Shown: positions 7,301 to 15,312 of the stretch, in pieces
Position numbering within the stretch: the stretch's first letter is position 1
How the letters are laid out: each line of letters starts with the position of its first letter
Translations under genes and position numbers: made by a program
Source of the DNA: UBA4416 sp035439445
GTDB taxonomy: Bacteria; Bacteroidota; Bacteroidia; B-17B0; Aurantibacillaceae
NCBI GenBank assembly: GCA_035439445.1
Contig: DAORKG010000011.1
Location: 27,171-91,170 of the forward strand
Reading direction: 5' to 3'
DNA: 64,000 nt
The notes under the pieces: model-generated
Database searches by the model: none
Told to the model about the DNA's origin: nothing
The model's input: the letters and a program-made list of their open reading frames with translations, nothing else

Positions 7301-10047
7301 TAAGTATTACCTCTACACCTACATTAGTTGCTAATTCAGCAACTATTTGTCCAGGACAAACAGCAACGTTAACCGTAACTGGAGCTACTAACTACACTTG
7401 GAATCCTGGAAGTGTGTCGGGTAATTCATACACCATTACACCCGGAACTAACACTACAGTTTCAATTACCGGCGCCAACGGAACATGTACATCATCTGCA
7501 ACAGCAAGTGTTACCATAGGTTCCGGAATTTCAATTTCAGTAAACAGTGAAACAATTTGTGCCGGACAAACAACTACGTTAACGGCAATTGGTGCTACAT
7601 CATACACTTGGGATTCAGGTTCTAACAGTAGTTCCATTACTGTTTCACCAACATCTACAACTATTTATACTATTTCCGGAACTTCAGGTATATGTTCTGG
7701 AATAAACACTTCAACTGTTACAGTTGTTAATCAACCTACTATTTCGGTAAGCAGCACATCTATTTGTTTAGGTTCATCAGCAAACCTTACAGTTTCTGGC
7801 GCAACTAGTTACACATGGGAACCTGGCTCTTTATCCGGAGCATCAATTAGTGTTTCTCCAACTGTAAGTACAACTTATACAATAACCGGGAGTAATGGAA
7901 TATGTACTAACACATCAACAGCAATTGTGTCTGTTACTAATTGTGCAAGTTCTTGTTCTTTTAGTTTAGGAAATGATACAGCGTTCTGCTCTCCTTTAAA
8001 CTATACAATTAATGGACCTGTTGGATATAATACCTATTCATGGACACCAGGAAACTCAACAAATCAAAATTTAACGGTAACTTCAGGGGGTACGTATACA
8101 TGTACCGCAACCATTTACAGTAATGATTTAATCACAAACGGTAATTTTAGTGCGGGTAACACAGGATTTACTACTTCTTATGCAGTTGGTACAGGTGGCA
8201 CATGGGGGCCGGTTTCGAATGCGGGAACATACTCAATAACTACTAACCCTAATTTAGCTCATACAAATTTCTTCTCATTTGGAGATCATACCTCCGGAAC
8301 AGGAAATATGATGGTTATTAATGGGGCTTCAACTGCCAATACAGTTGTCTGGAGTGAAACAATCAGCATTGTTCCAAACACAAACTATAATTTTTCTGCT
8401 TGGGTTGCATCTACTGAAAATTTAACAGCGGGTGATGAAGCTCAGTTACAGTTCTCTATTAATGGTTCATTGGTAGGTTCTGTATTTAATGCTCCTTTAA
8501 CAGGAGGAAATTGGGTGAATTTCTTTACCAATTGGAATTCAGGGGCAAATACATCAGCAACAATTACAATCGTAGATCAAAATACAATTGGAAATAATGA
8601 TTTTGCATTAGATGATATTTTCTTCCAACAAATCTGTACTCATTCGGATGAAATAACAATTACGGAAAATGTGACACCAACCGTTACGGCAATTGCAAGC
8701 AACTCGGTCATCTGTAATGGAAATACAACTTCACTTATAGGAGGAGGAGCCTCTACTTATACCTGGTCAGGCGGTATAACAAATGGTACAGTATTTTCTC
8801 CAACTGTTACTTCAACTTATACTGTTATTGGTGCTTCTACAGCCGGATGTACAAATACCGCTGTTCAAACTATTACGGTTAATTCAGTTCCTACATTATC
8901 TGTTACTAATGCTTCTATTTGTAGCGGACAAACAGCTACATTATCAGTAACAGGAGCTAATACATACACGTGGTCTAACGGATCAAATGGTAGTAGTATT
9001 TCAATTAGCCCTAACACTACAACAATTATTACGGTTTCAGGAACTGATGTAAATGGTTGTATAAATACATCTATAACTTCAGCTACAGTAAGCGTAACAT
9101 CCACTCCTACTATTAGTGTAAACTCAACATCCGTGTGTTCTGGACAATCAGCTACATTAACTGCAACAGGTGCAACAAACTACACATGGAGTACAACTCA
9201 AAATGGAGCATCTATAAATGTAAATCCAACAAACACAACAACATACTCTGTAACAGGAGATAATGGCGGATGTTCTACATCTACAACAGCAGTTGTTACA
9301 GTTGATAACACTATCCTTTCAACCTATTCAATTGCCGTATCCACTTGTCCATCTCAAACAGTTGCTTTATTTGGAGCTGGAACAAATTCAGCAACGACAA
9401 CCTATACCTGGAGTAACGGAGTAAACACATACTCTCAAACAGTGGCTCCAATAAATACAACCACATATGTAGTAAATGGTTCTTCGATAAGTGGATGTCC
9501 TGCTTTATCGGGAACTGTGATTGTAAATGTAAATTCTATTTCTGCTAGTTTCTCAGGACTTGATAATTCAGTTATGAATGTAGGAGAAACTCTTAGCCTA
9601 ACAAACACAAGTACAGGAGCTATATCTGTTTTATGGGATTATTGTGAAGGAACATCAACCAGTAACCAAATTTCAATTCCATTAAGTGATACCGGCACAT
9701 GTTGTATTAAATTAATTGCTGCAAATGCAACTTGTAGTGACAGTATTACTAAGTGTGTAACGATTATTAAAGAAGCTGTTGTAATTATTCCAAATGTCTT
9801 TACTCCAAATGGAGATACAAAAAATGATTTATTCAAAATTCAATCTTCAGGTTTAAAAAATTTAAATTGTATTATTTATGACAGATGGGGATTAAAAATG
9901 TATGAATGGGATGGTATTAATGGATATTGGGATGGCTCAACCAAAACTGGTCTTGCGCCAGACGGTACTTATTTTTATATCATAAATTATACGGATTTAA
10001 AAGACAAGGCAACAACAGAAAAAGGATATTTGAATTTATTTAGGTGA
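4399..10047 (+). CDS. Giant T9SS-secreted adhesin-like protein with glycine-rich head, Ig-like repeats and CHU_C tail
   Basis: The 1882-residue protein starts with a signal peptide (residues 1-18, ending LFSQ). Residues about 25-260 are a beta-rich region. About 262-540 is a glycine-rich stretch with runs of five to seven glycines between variable segments. From residue 635 eight Ig-like repeats of 69-70 residues follow, each with the core ICxGxxxTLTxSGATxYTW. A divergent unit comes next, then a galactose-binding-like module (about 1243-1415, LITNGNFSAG to FALDDIFF), then four more repeats (about 1438-1715) and a PKD-like segment. The tail from about 1793 (IPNVFTPNGDTKNDLFKI) is the gliding-motility-associated CHU_C domain, the type B T9SS signal. 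It should be exported through the outer membrane and held at the surface. The ligand is unknown. Confidence 0.85.
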   Translation: MKFLYSITLLILSLSLFSQRSKDGAVTISTANTIVNIYTPVTANANAGSTTINVGSSAGFNVGDLVLIIQMQGARVNAQWDTIWGDINNSMSLPNSNNIDFGSIKDYRNVGNNEFAEISSIPNGTSIVLDCGLKSSYTYSYTNYQGCFPNGSGTGHTMYGHIQVIKVPRYSSLIISGGGSITCPQWNGSTGGVAVVEIENNATLSSTPSFNVSGKGFRGGIKDNASSVFGGNKWGALNQNQGGYKGESIMGDTTTAKDYAALIGRGAIANGGGGGDAHNAGGGGGANGGNIASYNGYGNPVTGYTAIWNLESAGFATNTSSGGGRGGYTFSNQNKNVTTTIPGLISTASNTWNGDMRRNAGGLGGRPLDYSSSKIYLGGGGGAGDGNDNQAGAGGNGGGIVFLVCYGNLSGAGTIVADGANGSNSTPGCTSNDGAGGGGGGGAIILNVNGTISLTAPTALSAVGGNGGNVNFNCVTNYDGYGPGGGGGGGYIATTGSLPSNSVAGGNNGIQTGNGTLSATSISSAFPPNGATKGGSGGTGTLTAYTLTPSASQTICTNQVFTVTATSTEPGTSINWYNTNVGGAAIATGTAYAAPGYTAAGTYTLYAGACSGTYRQPIQITVTSGLNITVNSPTICPTQTITLTASGATTYTWNTGPTTSTINVSPSSTTVYTINGTSGLCTGTKTTTVTVSPQPTVSVANANICSGNSTTLTASGATSYTWASGGQTTSSIVVTPTINTTYTITGSNGACTNTTIASVNVSSTPTLSTSSQTICAGQVATFTVSGATTYTWNPGSATGSTYTTSPASSGTISVLGANGTCTAQVTTSITVTPNPTVSVSSQTICPTQSVTLTASGATTYSWNTGATTNTISVSPSLLTIYTVTGTSSSCSNTKTVSVTVASQPTIAVANASICSGNSTTLTASGATNYTWSPGNQTTSSIVVTPTTNTTYTITGSNGSCTNTTTASVSITSTPTLVANSATICPGQTATLTVTGATNYTWNPGSVSGNSYTITPGTNTTVSITGANGTCTSSATASVTIGSGISISVNSETICAGQTTTLTAIGATSYTWDSGSNSSSITVSPTSTTIYTISGTSGICSGINTSTVTVVNQPTISVSSTSICLGSSANLTVSGATSYTWEPGSLSGASISVSPTVSTTYTITGSNGICTNTSTAIVSVTNCASSCSFSLGNDTAFCSPLNYTINGPVGYNTYSWTPGNSTNQNLTVTSGGTYTCTATIYSNDLITNGNFSAGNTGFTTSYAVGTGGTWGPVSNAGTYSITTNPNLAHTNFFSFGDHTSGTGNMMVINGASTANTVVWSETISIVPNTNYNFSAWVASTENLTAGDEAQLQFSINGSLVGSVFNAPLTGGNWVNFFTNWNSGANTSATITIVDQNTIGNNDFALDDIFFQQICTHSDEITITENVTPTVTAIASNSVICNGNTTSLIGGGASTYTWSGGITNGTVFSPTVTSTYTVIGASTAGCTNTAVQTITVNSVPTLSVTNASICSGQTATLSVTGANTYTWSNGSNGSSISISPNTTTIITVSGTDVNGCINTSITSATVSVTSTPTISVNSTSVCSGQSATLTATGATNYTWSTTQNGASINVNPTNTTTYSVTGDNGGCSTSTTAVVTVDNTILSTYSIAVSTCPSQTVALFGAGTNSATTTYTWSNGVNTYSQTVAPINTTTYVVNGSSISGCPALSGTVIVNVNSISASFSGLDNSVMNVGETLSLTNTSTGAISVLWDYCEGTSTSNQISIPLSDTGTCCIKLIAANATCSDSITKCVTIIKEAVVIIPNVFTPNGDTKNDLFKIQSSGLKNLNCIIYDRWGLKMYEWDGINGYWDGSTKTGLAPDGTYFYIINYTDLKDKATTEKGYLNLFR
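6285..7945 (+). repeat. Eight-unit tandem repeat array with a three-unit higher-order period
   Basis: Within the adhesin gene, eight in-frame repeats have their ATT TGT (Ile-Cys) codons at 6301, 6508, 6718, 6928, 7135, 7345, 7555 and 7762. The spacings are 207, 210, 210, 207, 210, 210 and 207 bases. Units 1, 4 and 7 resemble each other most, as do 2 and 5, and 3 and 6. The true period is therefore a three-repeat block of exactly 627 bases. Confidence 0.9.
8695..9540 (+). repeat. Second Ig-like repeat array (four units)
   Basis: Four further repeats of the same family lie after the galactose-binding-like module. Their core Xaa-Cys positions are at 8710, 8917, 9133 and 9343, giving spacings of 207, 216 and 210 bases. 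They are more diverged than the first array and do not show the regular three-unit pattern. Confidence 0.75.
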
Positions 10048-10105
10048 TAAAAATCATTTACTGAAAAGATTTTAAAAAGCTAGTTTAAAAACTAAAATGC
10101 CTTTT

Positions 10106-10113
10106 TATCTTTG
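10106..10113 (+). promoter_or_regulatory. -7 promoter element
   Basis: TATCTTTG is an exact match to TAnnTTTG and lies 20 bases upstream of the sterol desaturase start, separating it from the adhesin gene. The expected -33 region holds only a weak TTTA. Confidence 0.4.
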
Positions 10114-10133
10114 CTAAGTTTTAATTTATATTC

Positions 10134-11018
10134 ATGAACGAATTCAGAGAAGAACTTCTTGTATTAATTTCGATACCTGTTTATACTATTGTAATAGGGG
10201 TGGAAATTCTATACAGTTATTTTAAACACAAACACTATTACAGCACAAAAGGAGTTTTATCAAACTTATACTTAACCTCACTTAATTTTTCATTAGACAT
10301 TTTAGTAAGAGGTATTTGCTTAGCTGTACTTTGGTATTTTTATCAATTTAAATTTACAGCCATTGATAAAGCAATTCATCCTATTTTATATTGGGGGGCA
10401 TTATTAATGGCAGAAGATTTTATGTTTTACTGGATGCACCGAATTGATCATTACTGTCGGTTTTTTTGGGCAGTTCATGTCACACATCATTCCTCGGAAG
10501 AATTTAATTTAACGGTAGGCTTCCGCTCTTCTGTATTTCAGCCCCTATATCGTTTTGTGTATTTTATTCCATTATCATTAGTTGGTTTTGATCCTTTAGA
10601 CGTGATGTTTATGTATGCAGCTACGCAAATTTACGGCATCTTGATTCACACTAAAACAGTAGGTAAACTCGGGCCATTAGAATGGATTCTATCTACACCA
10701 TCGCACCACCGCGTGCACCATGCCAGCAACATTAAATACCTTGATAAAAACATGGGAATGATTTTTATTATTTGGGATAGAGTGTTCGGAACTTTTGCCA
10801 AAGAGGAAGAAGAAGTTGTTTACGGACTAACGACTAATATTAAAACCTACAATCCTATAACCATGGTGTTTCATGAATGGAAAGCTATTCTTGAGGACTT
10901 AAAAAAGAAAACTTCTTTAAAGAATAAATTCATGTATGTATTTGGTCCTCCCGGCTGGAGCCACGATGGCAGTAGAAAAACTTCCAACCAATTAAGGGCT
11001 GAATTAAAATCAAAATAA
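10134..11018 (+). CDS. Sterol desaturase / fatty acid hydroxylase family protein
   Basis: This 294-residue membrane protein carries the three histidine boxes of the di-iron fatty acid hydroxylase superfamily: HRIDH near residue 99, HVTHH near 114 and HRVHH near 192. Four or so hydrophobic segments precede and surround them. Members insert oxygen or double bonds into lipids at the membrane surface. The substrate here cannot be assigned; it is not the carotene hydroxylase, which is encoded separately near 60.5 kb. It leads a tight gene run with the BrkB-like, hydrolase and DUF2279 genes. Confidence 0.85.
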   Translation: MNEFREELLVLISIPVYTIVIGVEILYSYFKHKHYYSTKGVLSNLYLTSLNFSLDILVRGICLAVLWYFYQFKFTAIDKAIHPILYWGALLMAEDFMFYWMHRIDHYCRFFWAVHVTHHSSEEFNLTVGFRSSVFQPLYRFVYFIPLSLVGFDPLDVMFMYAATQIYGILIHTKTVGKLGPLEWILSTPSHHRVHHASNIKYLDKNMGMIFIIWDRVFGTFAKEEEEVVYGLTTNIKTYNPITMVFHEWKAILEDLKKKTSLKNKFMYVFGPPGWSHDGSRKTSNQLRAELKSK

Positions 11019-11060
11019 GCATATTTTATATCTACTTCAGATTGCTTATATTTACATCAT

Positions 11061-12392
11061 ATGGCAAATGTAGTTACACTGTTTAAACGCGTTACGCATT
11101 TTTTAACACACAATCTGTGGCGAGTTCGCCTTGATAAACTTGGTAAAAAACAAGGCTTCTTGGTGAGACAGCTACGTGTATTTTCTTTAGCCATAAATGG
11201 TTTTAATGAAGATAAATGCTTACTAAAAGCAACCGCCCTCACCTACTATACTTTATTTTCAATTGTTCCAATCATAGCTTTAGCATTTGCGATCGCCAAG
11301 GGATTTGGTTTCGAGCAAACCTTACAACAAGATTTATTATTAAAATTTCAGGATCAAAAAGATATTTTAACTCAAGCATTTGTTTATGCCGATAAAATGT
11401 TAGCAAATACTAAAGGCGGATTAATTGCCGGTGTGGGGATCGTGTTATTGTTATGGTCTATTATCAGCTTATTAAACAATATTGAAAACAGCTTTAATGA
11501 AATTTGGGAAATAAAAAGAGGCAGAACATGGACAAGAAAAATAACTGACTATTTATCTATTATGTTAATTGGCCCTATATTCATTATTCTTTCAGGTGGA
11601 CTAACTGTGTGGTTAAAAACAGGATTAGACAATGTTGCCTCAAATGTTGAATTAATAAGTCCTGCCACAGCTGTATTTTTAAAAATATTTGCGTTTGCTT
11701 TAATATGGGGTATGTTTATTTTTTTATATGTGGCCTTACCCAATACAAAAGTAACCTTTAAAGGAGCAGCAATGGGTTCATTGGTTGCTGCACTACTATT
11801 TGAATTTTTACAATGGGCATACGTATCATCTCAAATTGGAGTGGCATCTTATAATAAAATTTATGGTAGTTTCGCTGCTTTACCATTGTTTTTAATTTGG
11901 GTACAATACTCCTGGTTTGTTGTTTTGTTTGGAGCAGAGCTAACGTTTGCTCATCAAAATGTTGACCATTATGAATTAGAAAGTGATATTAATAATATCA
12001 GTGACAGATATAAGCGTGTAATTGCTCTAATGATTGCAAACCTAGTAGTTAAAAATTTTAATGAAGGTAAAACAGCCCTAACAGCTATTGAGATTGCCGG
12101 CAGATTAGATTTACCTGTAAGACTTGCTAGAGTAGTTATTAATGAGTTTACTGATACAGGTGTGTTTAACGAAGTTAAAATGCATAACGACAAAGAAATT
12201 GGATATCAGCCTGGCATATCAGATTCTAAATTAACTGTAAAATTTATCATTGATAAATTAGACGAAAGAGGAGTGAATAAATTACCAATTGACGACAGCC
12301 GAGAATTGGAAACCGTAAATCGTTTAATGAAAGATATGGACGAGGTGCTAAACACTACTAAAGGAAATATGTTGGTGAAAGATTTAGTTTAA
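11061..12392 (+). CDS. YihY/BrkB family membrane protein with C-terminal winged-helix-like extension
   Basis: The 443-residue protein matches the YihY/virulence factor BrkB family, once misnamed RNase BN. It has about six transmembrane segments between residues 45 and 300. LKATALTYYTLFSIVPIIALAFA, SLLNNIENSFNEIWE and FAALPLFLIWVQYSWFVVLFGAEL are the family landmarks. Residues about 318-385 (LTAIEIAGRLDLPVRLARVVINEF) look like a winged helix and form an extension beyond the usual 300-residue core. The function of the family is not settled. Only two bases separate it from the hydrolase gene. Confidence 0.85.
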   Translation: MANVVTLFKRVTHFLTHNLWRVRLDKLGKKQGFLVRQLRVFSLAINGFNEDKCLLKATALTYYTLFSIVPIIALAFAIAKGFGFEQTLQQDLLLKFQDQKDILTQAFVYADKMLANTKGGLIAGVGIVLLLWSIISLLNNIENSFNEIWEIKRGRTWTRKITDYLSIMLIGPIFIILSGGLTVWLKTGLDNVASNVELISPATAVFLKIFAFALIWGMFIFLYVALPNTKVTFKGAAMGSLVAALLFEFLQWAYVSSQIGVASYNKIYGSFAALPLFLIWVQYSWFVVLFGAELTFAHQNVDHYELESDINNISDRYKRVIALMIANLVVKNFNEGKTALTAIEIAGRLDLPVRLARVVINEFTDTGVFNEVKMHNDKEIGYQPGISDSKLTVKFIIDKLDERGVNKLPIDDSRELETVNRLMKDMDEVLNTTKGNMLVKDLV

Positions 12393-12394
12393 CC

Positions 12395-13357
12395 ATGCTA
12401 TACATTAAACGATTTTTGAAGTGGGTACTTATTTCATTATTGAGTCTATTTTTAATTTTAAGTATCGTTCCCTATTTTTTCTCAAACCATTTAAAAGAAG
12501 CTCCTAATAAGCCTTTCGAGAACTCTTATTTTTTCTCCTATAACAATACCAAGTTTCACTTCAGGTTATTTGTTCCTAAACATATTAAACATAAAGCACT
12601 GTTAATACATGGTTTTAGTGGCAGTACGTTTTCATTTAGAAATAATATTGATTCATTGATAAACCTACACACCCTTGTAGTGGCCATGGATATGCCTGCC
12701 TTTGGTTATAGCGATAAATCAGAGTTTGCAAACTATTCGGATTCTAATAAAATACAAGCCATTCATTTTTTATTAAATCATATTGATGAGCTTAGCAATC
12801 ATACCAAATGGAATTTAATTGGACATAGTATGGGAGGTATTACTATTGGCGAATACGCCAGTGCTTATCCCCAACAAACTCGATCACTTATTTTTATAGA
12901 TGGATTACCTTTTAAGCGAGCAGAACATTCTTTTTTGCAGAAATTAATTTTATATCCACCACTATTAAAATGGAGTGATGTAATTTTAGAACACTACTTT
13001 TTAAATCCAAGCTCTTTTCAAAAACTATTAACTTCTGCTTATAGTGCAGAGTCTGATTCGTTAAGTTATATCGGTTACATGAATCCATTTAAAATTAAAG
13101 GAAGTGGCTCTGCGATTTTTAGAATGGGAGCAAATTACTGCTATCCTTCCATTAATGACTCTATTATTGATGCAACTCCTAAATTAATTATTTGGGGTAA
13201 CAAAGATCAATGGGTGCCAATCATGAGTGCTTTTGATTATCTTAAAAAACCAAATACCGAATCTTTAGTTATAGAGGATGCAGGACATTGCCCTATGGAA
13301 ACACACCCACAAGAGGTGAATCGAGCTATTATAAATTTTATTAGTAAATTAGAGTAG
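12395..13357 (+). CDS. Membrane-anchored alpha/beta hydrolase
   Basis: This 320-residue protein has one N-terminal transmembrane helix (about 5-27) and then an alpha/beta hydrolase fold. LIHGFSGS (about residue 70) is the oxyanion region. GHSMGG (about 143-148) holds the nucleophile serine, NKDQW (about 270) the likely acid and AGHCP (about 297) the histidine. It is probably an esterase or lipase-like enzyme anchored to the inner membrane. Its place between BrkB-like and DUF2279 genes, two and fourteen bases away, suggests an envelope role, but the substrate is unknown. Confidence 0.85.
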   Translation: MLYIKRFLKWVLISLLSLFLILSIVPYFFSNHLKEAPNKPFENSYFFSYNNTKFHFRLFVPKHIKHKALLIHGFSGSTFSFRNNIDSLINLHTLVVAMDMPAFGYSDKSEFANYSDSNKIQAIHFLLNHIDELSNHTKWNLIGHSMGGITIGEYASAYPQQTRSLIFIDGLPFKRAEHSFLQKLILYPPLLKWSDVILEHYFLNPSSFQKLLTSAYSAESDSLSYIGYMNPFKIKGSGSAIFRMGANYCYPSINDSIIDATPKLIIWGNKDQWVPIMSAFDYLKKPNTESLVIEDAGHCPMETHPQEVNRAIINFISKLE

Positions 13358-13371
13358 TTTTTTATAGCAAC

Positions 13372-14268
13372 TTGTTACGCCTCAAACATCTCATATTATT
13401 ACTTTCAATTGTAAATTATAACGTATTTGCATCAGACTCCTTATCTGTTATAAAAAAAAGAAAAATTGGATTGGGAGTTTTTTGTTCCAGTTTAACAGCG
13501 GGTTCACTCATCTATTTAAATCAGGCATGGTATCAAGAATATAACACTTCTCACTTCCATACTTTTGATGATAATCAGGAATGGTTGCAGATGGATAAAT
13601 GCGGACACACCCTTAGTAATTTTCAAATAGGCAGCTTGATGATGGATGCCATGGATTGGGCAGGATACAAGAAAAAACAACAAATACTAATTGGAGGATT
13701 GAGCGGCTTAGCATACATGAGTGCTATTGAAGTCATGGACGGATACAGTGCCGGATGGGGTTTTAGTTGGGGAGATATGGGGGCAAATGCTTTGGGAACA
13801 GGAATTGCAATTGGACAAAAAGCTCTTTGGAATGAACAAAGAATCAAATTAAAATTCTCATTCTATTCTTCTCAATACGCCAAATACAATCCTGACTTAT
13901 TAGGAAATTCAACTGCTACACAAATCTTAAAAGATTATAATGGTCAAATATATTGGTTAAGCATAAACCCCTCCTGCTTTATGAAAAAAGACACTAAATT
14001 TCCAAAATGGTTAAACTTTGCGTTTGGCTATGGTGCAAATGGCATGCTAGGAGCTAATTACAATAATTTTGCAATTGAGGATGAAAGCGGAAACGTAACC
14101 ACATTTAATCGATACCGTCAGGGTTATTTCTCGTTAGATTTAGACTTAACCCGCATCAAAACAAAATCAAAAGTTTTAAAATCTATTTTTTACGGATTAA
14201 ACATTGTTAAGATTCCTTTCCCTAACTTAGAACTAAGTGAAGGAAAATTAAAGTTTAATTATTATTAA
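13372..14268 (+). CDS. DUF2279 (YfiM-like) periplasmic protein
   Basis: The 298-residue protein has a signal peptide (ending NVFASDS). Its DUF2279 region spans about residues 35-150 and is recognised by MDKCGHTLSNFQIG, EVMDGYSAGWGFSWGDMGANALG and similar conserved aromatic-glycine blocks. The rest is beta-rich and could be a small outer membrane barrel. The start is TTG, chosen because it gives a complete signal peptide 14 bases after the hydrolase stop; no ATG is suitably placed. The function of the family is unknown. Confidence 0.75.
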   Translation: MLRLKHLILLLSIVNYNVFASDSLSVIKKRKIGLGVFCSSLTAGSLIYLNQAWYQEYNTSHFHTFDDNQEWLQMDKCGHTLSNFQIGSLMMDAMDWAGYKKKQQILIGGLSGLAYMSAIEVMDGYSAGWGFSWGDMGANALGTGIAIGQKALWNEQRIKLKFSFYSSQYAKYNPDLLGNSTATQILKDYNGQIYWLSINPSCFMKKDTKFPKWLNFAFGYGANGMLGANYNNFAIEDESGNVTTFNRYRQGYFSLDLDLTRIKTKSKVLKSIFYGLNIVKIPFPNLELSEGKLKFNYY

Positions 14269-14279
14269 ATCATACACTT

Positions 14280-14395
14280 TGTCAGTTCGAGTGTTTTTTT
14301 GGTGCCTCGTTGCAAAAAACATATCGAGAACTTTTTAAAAACATTCTTCTCGATACAAATTTGCAAAGTACAGGCAAATTTTACTCGAAGTGACA
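14280..14395. repeat. Dispersed palindromic repeat, long-armed copy
   Basis: Two arms of about 50 bases face each other around a short spacer at about 14332-14346. Each arm has the outer core TGTCAnTTCGAGT and the inner core TATCGAGAA, with GCAAA conserved between them. It is a longer, more degenerate relative of the repeats at 18152, 24692 and 55357. It lies at the end of the DUF2279 gene and could act as a transcript-end hairpin. Confidence 0.75.
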
Positions 14396-14408
14396 AGCCT
14401 TATAAAAT

Positions 14409-14440
14409 TTTGGAACACATATCTTTTCTATATATCTTTA
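14409..14440 (+). promoter_or_regulatory. Promoter with -33 and -7 elements
   Basis: TTTG at 14409-14412 is followed after 20 bases by TATCTTTA at 14433-14440, one base off the TAnnTTTG consensus. Spacing and position, 22 bases before the start codon of the metallo-hydrolase gene, fit a Bacteroidota housekeeping promoter. Confidence 0.5.
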
Positions 14441-14462
14441 AATCATCAACTCATTAACTATT

Positions 14463-15302
14463 ATGCAATTATACTCTATCAATACCGGACATTTTAAATT
14501 AGATGGCGGCGCTATGTTTGGCGTTGTTCCAAAATCCATTTGGCAAAAATCAAATCCTGCAGATGAAAACAATATGTGCAGCTGGGCCATGCGTTGTTTA
14601 TTAATACAAGATGGTAAACGTTTGATATTAGTGGATAATGGTATGGGTAATAAACAAGACGATAAATTTTTTGGATATTACTATTTGCATGGCAATGATA
14701 CTTTAGATTCTTCTTTAGCAAAGCATGGTTTTCATAGAGATGACATTACTGATGTGTTTTTAACGCATTTACATTTTGACCATTGTGGAGGAAGTATCTC
14801 ATATAACTCTGACAGAACTAAATTAACGCCTGCTTTTAAAAACGCTACTTACTGGTGTAACGAAAAACACTGGGAATGGGCAGTAAATCCAAACCCAAGA
14901 GAGAAAGCAAGTTTCTTAAAGGATAACATTATGCCTATTAAAGAAAGTGGGCAATTACAATACTTGGATACTACCAAAGATTTTATGCCAGGTTTTAAAA
15001 TGTATGAAGCCAACGGACATACAGAAGCGATGATGTTACCATTATTAGATTACAAAGGAACAACTGTTGCTTTTATGGCAGATTTAATACCATCCGCTGG
15101 GCATTTACCTTTACCTTATGTGATGGGTTATGATGTGAGGCCATTAAATACCCTAAAAGAAAAAGAATACATTTTGAAAACAGCAGCCGAAAATAACTGG
15201 ACTTTATTTTTTGAGCACGATCCAAGCATTGAATGCTGCACAGTTTCTCAAACCGAAAGAGGAATCAGAATGGATAAGAGTATTGATTTAAGGGAGTTGT
15301 AA
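14463..15302 (+). CDS. MBL-fold metallo-hydrolase
   Basis: The 279-residue protein has the metallo-beta-lactamase signature HLHFDHCGG at about residues 102-110. It also has a later metal-ligand histidine in EANGHTEAMM (about 190), an aspartate in FMADLIPSAGH and a histidine in FFEHDPS. This set binds two metal ions and hydrolyses esters, lactones or similar bonds. The overall layout resembles AHL-lactonase-like MBL proteins, but lactonase activity is not shown by the sequence. No signal peptide is visible, so it is cytoplasmic. It appears to be transcribed from its own promoter. Confidence 0.85.
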   Translation: MQLYSINTGHFKLDGGAMFGVVPKSIWQKSNPADENNMCSWAMRCLLIQDGKRLILVDNGMGNKQDDKFFGYYYLHGNDTLDSSLAKHGFHRDDITDVFLTHLHFDHCGGSISYNSDRTKLTPAFKNATYWCNEKHWEWAVNPNPREKASFLKDNIMPIKESGQLQYLDTTKDFMPGFKMYEANGHTEAMMLPLLDYKGTTVAFMADLIPSAGHLPLPYVMGYDVRPLNTLKEKEYILKTAAENNWTLFFEHDPSIECCTVSQTERGIRMDKSIDLREL

Positions 15303-15312
15303 TTTTTAATTT

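Noticed and set aside
6301..7945. Regular spacing suggestive of a CRISPR-like array
   Set aside because: The units are in frame, protein-coding and 69-70 codons long, with no short repeats and unique spacers.
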